DNA of 64,000 nt from Blautia sp. SC05B48. Its GTDB lineage: Bacteria; Bacillota; Clostridia; Lachnospirales; Lachnospiraceae. Position numbers and translations under genes: made by a program. Location of the stretch: NCBI RefSeq assembly GCF_005848555.1, contig NZ_CP040518.1, positions 1 to 64,000 of the forward strand. The letters run 5' to 3'. Positions 34,737 to 41,237 of the stretch are shown here, piece by piece. Position 1 is the stretch's first letter, and each line of letters opens with the position of its first letter. The notes under the pieces are model-generated. The model saw nothing but the letters and a program-made list of their open reading frames with translations, had not been told where the DNA came from and ran no database searches.

Positions 34737-36587
34737 TCACCTCAGAGTCATATAATCTTCAGGTTCTGCAAGAATGGCATCACGATCTGAAACATATCCT
34801 GTCCAGGTATCTTTCACAGTGGTATCTCCTCCATCAAACACAATATTCTCATCTGCCGGATAAGCCTCCATGTATTTTGGTGTCGCAAGACAGGTTACCG
34901 TGAAAGTATCCTCATCCTGAATTTGTTTTCCGCCCGTTGTAACTTTGCTCAATGAGTAACCATCTTCTGTTTCCTTGATTTCCACAGAAATACCACTGAC
35001 CACCGGCAGAGAGCCACGGTTAAACGGATTAAAGCCTCCCTCATAGCCTTCTACAAAGTTTTTAACTATCTCTTTCAGTTCAGCACCGCTCATCTTGCTG
35101 CTGTAAGCTGCCAGACCATTTGGCATGATCATATCACCTGCCATTTTTTCTGTATAACCGGCTTTCAGCACATTTCCGGTAAAGCTGTTTCCGGTTGCGA
35201 TCAGTACATCCGTCCCATAGATGCCGCGCAGGGTGTTAGCCATAACAGAATAGGCTTCATTGCCTCCACCGGTATGGAAGCGATTGGAATAAGTTTTCTT
35301 TGAATCCAGCACAATATTCTCAGAAGTGGATTTTTTTTCAAGAAGCTGGGAATTAAATGACTGATAAGCCTGCTCTGCATCATATTCTCCTGAGATCATC
35401 TTAGAAACCACATCCTTGGAAACAGAGAAAAAGTCATTTGACGCAATACGGATATACATGTGGTTTTCCTCTATCACAGGTTTCACATCTTTCATATATT
35501 CCGTAAGATGGATATCCACATCCTGACTGTAGCTTAACAGATCCTGTCCATCACTAATGATCCGGTTCTGCGCATCCTCCGAAAGCATTGTGTTCAGTAC
35601 CTTCATTGCTTTCTTTCGACGTGTCTCATCCTGTGTCAGATTGCGGTTTAAAGCCACCTGGAAATATGGTGTAGTCATAATCCACTTTTCACCGTTTTCC
35701 TGAAAGAATGGAAGAAACGTTGTGTTAATACCCTGATCCTGAAACATTTTTACACTGGCAGAGCTGCCAAAGTACATGGCAAGTCTGTTACTTTGATACA
35801 TCTCAACTATATCATCATAAGTCATGTTCAGATCATCCTGGCTAAGCCCTGTATCCTGGATGAACTGTTTCATACGTTCAAAAGCCCCCGGCCAGACGGA
35901 ACTGTCCAGACCTTCTCTCTCTGTATTATCCGGGCCACTGTAGGTAGTACGCCACTTACGTCCGGCCACAGAAGACAACTCTGATGCAGACAGCCCCTGC
36001 AACATCTCCATACAGGTATAATCATAATAATAATCTGCCGTAAACCCGCAAATCCCCACTTTGTCAAATTCCTGGCAGGCAGAGACAAAGCTTTCGTAAT
36101 CTGTCGGAAGAGGGATATCATATTTTTCAAAAAGGTCTTTGTTCACTACAAAACCATGTGCATCCGCACACACGGGAAGCCAGTTTACGCTTCCATCCTC
36201 ATTCATAAAATTGCTGAGGTATGTATCATAGACAGCCCCTGCCGCATTTGTTGTGGAAAGATCCATCAAACTGTCTTTCAGAGGATTTGCATCATGCAGT
36301 GAAAAACGACAGCAGGTTATAATATCCGGCAATCCATCATTTTCCTTAAGGAACTTGTAGAAATCCAGATCATTATTCCCTACTACAAATTCAACATTGA
36401 TATCCGGGAGCTGTTCCTGGATGTATGGTGCATATTTTTCATACAGGTTTGTGCTCCACAAATACACCGTGATCGTATCTGCATCTTCTTTTTCCGCGCT
36501 CTTCCCGCCACAGCCTGACAAAAGTGATATAACTGCCACCATCACCAGGAACACCGGCAAAACTTTGTTCCATTTTTTCTTTTTCAT
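34737..36587 (-). CDS. Lipoprotein: solute-binding domain fused to 5'-nucleotidase C-terminal domain
   Basis: 616 residues from the ATG at 36587 (AAGGAGGATCCCA). A lipobox LSGC puts the lipidated Cys at 26, so the protein is anchored outside the membrane. Residues about 40-420 resemble family-1 extracellular solute-binding proteins (TITVYLWSTN, GLPDIITC, AMYFGSSA). Residues about 430-600 resemble the substrate-binding C-terminal domain of 5'-nucleotidases (EAYSVMANTLRGIYGTDV, IATGNSFTGNVLKAGYT, KMSGAELKEIVKNF), but the metallophosphatase domain is absent. No ABC permease genes are nearby. With the kinase gene overlapping its stop, a role as ligand-binding co-sensor is more likely than transport; this is inference. 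Confidence 0.8.
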   Translation of the reverse strand: MKKKKWNKVLPVFLVMVAVISLLSGCGGKSAEKEDADTITVYLWSTNLYEKYAPYIQEQLPDINVEFVVGNNDLDFYKFLKENDGLPDIITCCRFSLHDANPLKDSLMDLSTTNAAGAVYDTYLSNFMNEDGSVNWLPVCADAHGFVVNKDLFEKYDIPLPTDYESFVSACQEFDKVGICGFTADYYYDYTCMEMLQGLSASELSSVAGRKWRTTYSGPDNTEREGLDSSVWPGAFERMKQFIQDTGLSQDDLNMTYDDIVEMYQSNRLAMYFGSSASVKMFQDQGINTTFLPFFQENGEKWIMTTPYFQVALNRNLTQDETRRKKAMKVLNTMLSEDAQNRIISDGQDLLSYSQDVDIHLTEYMKDVKPVIEENHMYIRIASNDFFSVSKDVVSKMISGEYDAEQAYQSFNSQLLEKKSTSENIVLDSKKTYSNRFHTGGGNEAYSVMANTLRGIYGTDVLIATGNSFTGNVLKAGYTEKMAGDMIMPNGLAAYSSKMSGAELKEIVKNFVEGYEGGFNPFNRGSLPVVSGISVEIKETEDGYSLSKVTTGGKQIQDEDTFTVTCLATPKYMEAYPADENIVFDGGDTTVKDTWTGYVSDRDAILAEPEDYMTLR

Positions 36588-36621
36588 TGGGATCCTCCTT
36601 CTGAGCCTCCTTTGCATTTTT

Positions 36622-38121
36622 CTATTTTACAATATTAAAATATCCAACGACCCCGATGTATCCATCCTTCTTTAAAGGCGACCACAATGTATGCAACTTC
36701 AGTTTATACATTTGGCGGACATTCTCCACCGTTGCTTTTATCTGCACAGAGATTTCTTTATTTTGTACAGATGTCTGATGTAATAAAGCCTGAATATGAT
36801 GAACATCTTCTTCATTTACTCCGAATTCTTTGAACAGATTGAAATTCGGATTATTTCTCTGACATAATATCTGCTGCTTTCCGTTTAATATAGTCAGCTG
36901 ACCTGAAATTGTATTGTACTCAATTGAATTCATGCCACTGTTCGATTTGAAGAAATCGAGTTTTTCCTTCATGACCCTGACAACATTCTGTGAATAATTA
37001 TGATTCGGTAAAGATCTGTCGCTGAGTATCTCATTTGAAAGTCTCTGTACTTCATGGTAATAGCTAGTATCATCCATCTCTTTATCAATCATTTTTGAAA
37101 GCTGAAGACTCAGTTCTTTCAGACACATAAGGAGGATGGGGTTAAATTGTCCACATTGCCCATCCAGGATCATTTGAATCGCTGTGTCATGATCAAATGC
37201 TTTCTTATAACATCTTTCACTTGTAAGTGCGTCATAAACATCGACAATCGACACCACCTGTGCGGAGATTGGTATTTCTTCTCCTTTCAGGCCATCCGGA
37301 TAGCCTTTTCCATCCCATCTTTCATGATGCCATCTGCAGATTTCCCATGAAGCACGTACCAATGAATTGTCTTTTGGGAAATGCATATCCCGGATCATAT
37401 CTGCACCAAGCTCACTATGAGTTTTCATAATCTTGAATTCTTCATCGGTAAGTCTGCCGGGTTTGTTCAGAATTTCTTCCGAAATACGGATCTTACCAAT
37501 ATCATGAAGAGAAGATGCTGTTGTGATCAAAGAAATATCTGCCTCTGTCATAGGATAAGCATCTGTTATTTTTACCAGTTGTCTCAGCATCATTTCCGTT
37601 GCTGTTTTAATATGCAGGATGTGTTCTCTGCTCTCACTGTTACGTGATCCCAATACATTACTCAGAATCCGGATCATAATATTATTATTTTCTTCTTTTT
37701 CGTAAACCTGATCATAAACCACATTGATCAGATGCTTTTGCTTCATATAGAGTCCAAGGGTATTCTGAACTCTTTTCTTTACAATCACAGAATCAAACGG
37801 TCGTGTGATATAATCCGTGATTCCCAGCTCATATGCCTTACGCATCGTATCAACAGCATCTTCAGAAGATATCATGATTACCGGAGTTTCATCTATACAC
37901 CGACTTTGGTTCATCCATTTCAGAACTTCAAAACCATTCATCTGTGGCATATTGATATCTAAAAGCATCAGATCGATTCCCGGATTTTCTCCCATAATCT
38001 GAATTGCCTGATTTCCATTTTCAGCTTCCAGGTAATTATAAGTTTCTCTGAGAATCTCCTTCAACATATCCCTGTTAAATTCTGAATCGTCTACGATCAG
38101 GATCTTTTGTCTTTTATCCAT
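36622..38121 (-). CDS. Response regulator with HD-GYP c-di-GMP phosphodiesterase domain and PAS-like C-terminus
   Basis: 499 residues. Receiver (5-125): acidic pair Asp 11/12, phospho-Asp 55 in LLDINMPQMNG, but the usual Lys after beta-5 is Arg 107 (DYITRPF). HD-GYP (about 145-335): HDIGK with His 206-Asp 207, then HHERWDGKGYP with GYP at 273-275 and DVYDALTS, all intact, so hydrolysis of c-di-GMP is expected. The final 160 residues end like a PAS domain (LHTLWSPLKKDGYIGVVGYF). It lies between the free Hpt gene and the lipoprotein gene and is the likely output of the relay. A c-di-GMP riboswitch heads the locus. Confidence 0.92.
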   Translation of the reverse strand: MDKRQKILIVDDSEFNRDMLKEILRETYNYLEAENGNQAIQIMGENPGIDLMLLDINMPQMNGFEVLKWMNQSRCIDETPVIMISSEDAVDTMRKAYELGITDYITRPFDSVIVKKRVQNTLGLYMKQKHLINVVYDQVYEKEENNNIMIRILSNVLGSRNSESREHILHIKTATEMMLRQLVKITDAYPMTEADISLITTASSLHDIGKIRISEEILNKPGRLTDEEFKIMKTHSELGADMIRDMHFPKDNSLVRASWEICRWHHERWDGKGYPDGLKGEEIPISAQVVSIVDVYDALTSERCYKKAFDHDTAIQMILDGQCGQFNPILLMCLKELSLQLSKMIDKEMDDTSYYHEVQRLSNEILSDRSLPNHNYSQNVVRVMKEKLDFFKSNSGMNSIEYNTISGQLTILNGKQQILCQRNNPNFNLFKEFGVNEEDVHHIQALLHQTSVQNKEISVQIKATVENVRQMYKLKLHTLWSPLKKDGYIGVVGYFNIVK

Positions 38122-38170
38122 ATTTTTTATTTCCTTTATCCATGTGGGTTTTATGATATTCCGGACACCC
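38111..38170. repeat. Duplicated leader, copy B
   Basis: Matches 31731-31790 at 52 of 60 positions, including the ribosome binding site, the poly-T/A block and 40 bp of non-coding DNA upstream of the HD-GYP regulator gene. Both genes start with Met-Asp-Lys. The coding sequences then differ completely, so this is a duplicated control region and not a gene duplication. Confidence 0.85.
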
Positions 38171-38200
38171 GGTCATAAACAGAAAGTCGTGTCGCATCAC

Positions 38201-38560
38201 TTAATTCGACAGTCCCTTCTTTATTTCTTCAATCATCATTTCATATACTTCTGTTACTTTTTCCATTGCCTCCGATATCCCCGGCTGCGCTCCGGTTCTA
38301 TCTCTCAAAAGTTCTGTTAACTCATTACTAACCTCATACAGACGGTCAAAAGAAAGATTCTGACAAACCCCTTTCAATGTGTGTGCACTGCGGAAAGCAT
38401 CTTCATAATTTCTATTCTTCAATGCCAGTTTTAACTGCGGGTAACTCTGATCCTCAAGGAACTTTAATGTAAATTTCCGAATCAGTGCTTCGCTTCGAAG
38501 GCGTCCTAAAACATCTTCATAATTTCCTCCGATAGCTTCATAGCATTCCTGTATTGTCAT
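38201..38560 (-). CDS. Free histidine phosphotransfer (Hpt) protein
   Basis: 119 residues, a single four-helix Hpt domain. The phosphorylatable His is His 60 in RSAHTLKGVCQNLSF, the standard Hpt motif, with helix-forming sequence on both sides. Free Hpt proteins shuttle phosphate between the receiver of a hybrid kinase and that of a response regulator. Both hybrid kinases of this locus end in receivers and lack an Hpt domain, and the HD-GYP regulator has a receiver, so this protein completes the relay. Confidence 0.9.
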   Translation of the reverse strand: MTIQECYEAIGGNYEDVLGRLRSEALIRKFTLKFLEDQSYPQLKLALKNRNYEDAFRSAHTLKGVCQNLSFDRLYEVSNELTELLRDRTGAQPGISEAMEKVTEVYEMMIEEIKKGLSN

Positions 38561-38607
38561 AATTTTGTCCTCCTATTATGTTTCACTGCTTATTTATCAT
38601 TGCTACA

Positions 38608-38814
38608 TCAATTACATTCCACCAATTTATGAATTACTTTTATCAGTAATCCCAGATCAACAGGCTTAACAATATGTTCATCCATCCCTGCTTTTTTTGC
38701 TCTTATTCTGTCCTCCGTGAATGCATTTGCTGTCATTGCAATGATCGGTATTGTCTTTGCAACTTCATAACCATTCATTACCGGCATCATAATGTCCATA
38801 AGAATGACTTTCGA
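38608..38814 (-). pseudogene. Remnant of a receiver domain, probably of a lost hybrid kinase
   Basis: Only the C-terminal half of a receiver survives, from KVILMDIMMPVMNGYEV to the end. An in-frame stop (38815-38817) precedes it. It lacks the acidic pair and first strands, and about a dozen residues are missing between MNGYEVAK and TIPIIAMTANAF compared with the receiver of the BvgS-like kinase at 28889. The closest visible relative is that kinase (shared MTANAF and HIxKPVDLxxLI). The break point abuts a dispersed hairpin repeat. It stands where the first gene controlled by the riboswitch would be expected. Confidence 0.8.
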
Positions 38815-38820
38815 TCACAG

Positions 38821-38856
38821 CGGATATTCGCAATCCGCTTCGCTGCTTGTTCATAA
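38821..38856. repeat. Dispersed hairpin repeat, copy 1
   Basis: 36 bp starting CGGATATTCGCAATCCGC; matches 44262-44297 at 32 of 36 positions. It contains the inverted repeat GCGGAT/ATCCGC. It sits between the riboswitch terminator and the receiver remnant, four bases from the truncation point. Confidence 0.75.
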
Positions 38857-38870
38857 CCGAATAACACCAT

Positions 38871-38897
38871 AAAAAAGCACCGTCTCACAGACAGTGC
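38871..38897 (-). terminator. Expression-platform terminator of the c-di-GMP riboswitch
   Basis: On the minus strand GCACTGTCT-GTG-AGACGGTGC (one G-U) followed by six T residues. It begins 8 nt after the aptamer and ends about 60 bp before the receiver remnant. Ligand binding presumably alters formation of this hairpin; whether c-di-GMP turns expression on or off is not settled by inspection. Confidence 0.85.
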
Positions 38898-38904
38898 ACG
38901 TCAT

Positions 38905-38980
38905 TTCATGCAACTGGCTGCCATTTTACAGGCCCTGTAGCTTTGCGTCCCAGATTTTCATCTGGTTTGCCGATCATCCT
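38905..38980 (-). ncRNA. c-di-GMP-I (GEMM-I) riboswitch
   Basis: The minus strand shows the GEMM-I core in order: GGCAAACC, a stem closed by a GAAA tetraloop (AGAT-GAAA-ATCT), GGGACGCAAAGC, GGGCCT as tetraloop-receptor partner, then AATGG and AGCC leading to the second stem. Spacing matches the known aptamer. It has a promoter upstream and a terminator directly downstream. It controls, at least in part, the locus containing the HD-GYP phosphodiesterase. Confidence 0.93.
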
Positions 38981-39018
38981 TATTATAGCTTTTACACGTA
39001 TACCAAAAAACTGGTCTT

Positions 39019-39047
39019 ATTATACTATAGCGCTCTACTGTACACAA
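39019..39047 (-). promoter_or_regulatory. Promoter of the riboswitch transcript
   Basis: TTGTGT (39042-39047), 17 bp, TATAAT (39019-39024) on the minus strand; start near 39012, about 32 nt before the aptamer. A second TATAAT at 38982-38987 lies just before the aptamer but has no good -35 box. The DNA from 39048 to 39126 shows nothing else. Confidence 0.7.
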
Positions 39048-39126
39048 GAAAAATATTACCGTTTCAACACCTGAAAACAAAAAAGGAGTGCACTCCAGAA
39101 CAGAGAAAAATACTTTATCCCCACGA

Positions 39127-39170
39127 AAAAAATCCCCGCTGTCTGACTGAAATCAGACAACAGGGATTTT
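39127..39170 (-). terminator. Terminator of ridA
   Basis: Near-perfect stem built on AAATCCC...GTCTGA / TCAGAC...GGGATTT (39131-39168) with T runs at the minus-strand 3' end. Confidence 0.85.
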
Positions 39171-39181
39171 TTATCAAATCA

Positions 39182-39553
39182 TCAGATTGCTGCGATCACT
39201 TCTACCTCGCAGAGAACGTTCTTTGGCAGTGTCTTGACTGCAACACAGGAACGTGCAGGTTTATTTACGAAATATTTGGCATATACTTCATTAAATGCCG
39301 CAAAATCGTTCATATCTGCAAGGAAGCATACTGTCTTGACTGCATTCTCATAGCTGGAACCGGCAGCTTCCAGAACTGCTCCGAGATTCTTCATAACACG
39401 GTCAGCCTGCTCCTCGATGGTTGTTCCAACTACCTCTCCGGTTGCCGGATCCACCGGGATCTGACCGGATGTGTAAAGCGTATCTCCATGGATAATAGCC
39501 TGGGAGTATGGTCCGATTGCTGCAGGTGCTTTGTCTGTATGTACTGTCTTCAT
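39182..39553 (-). CDS. ridA: RidA-family enamine/imine deaminase
   Basis: 123 residues, small trimeric enzyme that hydrolyses reactive enamines such as 2-aminoacrylate from amino acid dehydratases. Family marks: IGPYSQAI near residues 13-20, TSGQIPVDPATGEVVG near 29-44, and the C-terminal RSCVAVKTLPKNVLCEVEVIA with the substrate-binding Arg near 103. Start has AAAGGAG upstream. It has its own promoter and terminator. Confidence 0.95.
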   Translation of the reverse strand: MKTVHTDKAPAAIGPYSQAIIHGDTLYTSGQIPVDPATGEVVGTTIEEQADRVMKNLGAVLEAAGSSYENAVKTVCFLADMNDFAAFNEVYAKYFVNKPARSCVAVKTLPKNVLCEVEVIAAI

Positions 39554-39632
39554 AATAGAATTCTCCTTTCACGAACATTTCGGATACTTCTCTGTCGGAA
39601 ATATCCATCAGGATCTTGCTCAGCTGTTTTTT

Positions 39633-39661
39633 ATTCTAACTCACAGATCACCCCTGGTCAA
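39633..39661 (-). promoter_or_regulatory. Promoter of ridA
   Basis: TTGACC (39656-39661), 17 bp, TAGAAT (39633-39638) on the minus strand. The -35 box overlaps the last codons of the serine hydrolase gene. Confidence 0.6.
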
Positions 39662-41114
39662 GGTCCATATTCAGATAATTATAAACAATACCGGAAATAT
39701 CCCGGATATGCGAAACTGCGTCCCCAGGTTTACAGTCTTCTGACATCACACAGAGGATATATGTAGTCTTTTTTCCATATACAATGGCGATATCATGCTG
39801 GTCCGTATCCGTTTCTCCAGTCTTATTTGCAATTTCCACGGACGCAGATATCCCGCTGGGGATCTTAGTAGTAACCTGCTGGTTCAGAAGCAGATTACGC
39901 ATAGCCTCCGAAGCTTCTTTCGATACACATTCTCCTTTATAGATCCGGAAAAGAAGCTCTGCGCAGTCTTTTACGGAAGTGGTGTTCCTGCCGCCGAGGC
40001 CGACGTCCTTTGACGAGGACGGGCTTAAGATGTGCTGAACGGAAGTATCTGCAAATTTCTGTTCCGCAAGAAATCCATTTACAGCCTGCGCTCCGTCCTT
40101 AAAAACACCCGATGCTGTCTGCAGACGTACCAGCTCATTAAAGGATTCATTGTCACTGACTGTGATCATATTCCAGAGAAGATCATTGACCTTTGTGGAT
40201 ACGGACGGATCTGTAACATCTTTTTTCATTTTTGCCGCTTCGCTCTGAAGGACTGTATCCATGTTGGCATAGGTCTGGGCCATGACAAACACTTTGATCA
40301 GACTGGCTGAGTACAGCGACTGGCTGTTCTGTTCAAACTCCTGACCACTGGTCAGATCCTTTACATAAACGCTCCATGTACCCTCATAGGTTCCAAGAAG
40401 ATCCGCAAGCCGTTTCTCAAGGCCATCCATTCCCAGATCTTTAGTCTCGACTTTTCCGGATGCATCAACGGAAAATCCCTCCGGAGTCTCTCCCTCTTCC
40501 TGGAGCAGAACGCCGTTTTCTCCGCCAAAATAATAATATCCGTCAAACATCTGTCCTGCAGCATTCATTTCCAGATAATGGATACCCGGATCCGTAACCA
40601 TTTTTCCATATTCATCAAAATAATACAGCCCGTTGTACGTTGTTTTGTCCACCACCAGATTATCCATATAACGTACCTGTGGAGAGGCGCTGAGCTTTCC
40701 CAGATTGTTTACCATATAACAGCCGTCAAAAGAAACTTCCGCACCGCTGCCGTCTTTTGCCGGCGCCTTCAGATCGGTGATCTGGACCATATGCGAGTTT
40801 CCCGCTGTAAACTTACCGCTTTCGTCGTGATAATAATATCCATCAAAAACCGTTCCGTCGATCTCAAAATGATCAAAATAATACACTGCCGGAGTATTTT
40901 CTTTGGTTCCATCTTCATTCAGGCAGTAAAAGCCATTGCTTTTCAGAATATATTTCCCGCTTTCACCGGGAATTGGAAGTATCTGGGACTCCTCCGTAAC
41001 AGAACCAAGGCTTCCCTGTGCCGTCTGCTGCACTGTTGTCGCAAAAACCGGCTGTGCGAGCATCACTGTGCTCAGACAAAATGCCAATACTTTATATATT
41101 TTTTTTCGTCTCAT
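39648..41114 (-). CDS. Secreted class A beta-lactamase-like serine hydrolase with N-terminal repeats
   Basis: 488 residues. Signal peptide (MRRKKIYKVLAFCLSTVMLA, cleavage near VFATT). Residues about 50-215 hold four or five aromatic repeats with patterns such as FDGYYYHDESGK, FDGCYMVNNLGK and YNGLYYFDEYGK, which recall choline/glucan-binding repeats but are looser. The catalytic domain (about 235-488) has SASLIK (SxxK), SDNESFNEL (SDN) and NKTGE (KTG), so the penicillin-recognising triad is complete. Family members cleave beta-lactams or peptidoglycan-like substrates; no clear Glu166 region was recognised, so antibiotic resistance is not claimed. Cell-wall binding is inferred. Confidence 0.82.
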   Translation of the reverse strand: MRRKKIYKVLAFCLSTVMLAQPVFATTVQQTAQGSLGSVTEESQILPIPGESGKYILKSNGFYCLNEDGTKENTPAVYYFDHFEIDGTVFDGYYYHDESGKFTAGNSHMVQITDLKAPAKDGSGAEVSFDGCYMVNNLGKLSASPQVRYMDNLVVDKTTYNGLYYFDEYGKMVTDPGIHYLEMNAAGQMFDGYYYFGGENGVLLQEEGETPEGFSVDASGKVETKDLGMDGLEKRLADLLGTYEGTWSVYVKDLTSGQEFEQNSQSLYSASLIKVFVMAQTYANMDTVLQSEAAKMKKDVTDPSVSTKVNDLLWNMITVSDNESFNELVRLQTASGVFKDGAQAVNGFLAEQKFADTSVQHILSPSSSKDVGLGGRNTTSVKDCAELLFRIYKGECVSKEASEAMRNLLLNQQVTTKIPSGISASVEIANKTGETDTDQHDIAIVYGKKTTYILCVMSEDCKPGDAVSHIRDISGIVYNYLNMDLDQG

Positions 41115-41237
41115 ATACTTCTTTCACTTTTCTTATGATCCTGTTTTACAGTTTCCTGTCCTGATCCGGCATCCACGCATTCCTCCAGCGATTTTCCAGA
41201 TAAAGACTCTATCAGTATATCGGATTTCTCAGTTCTG

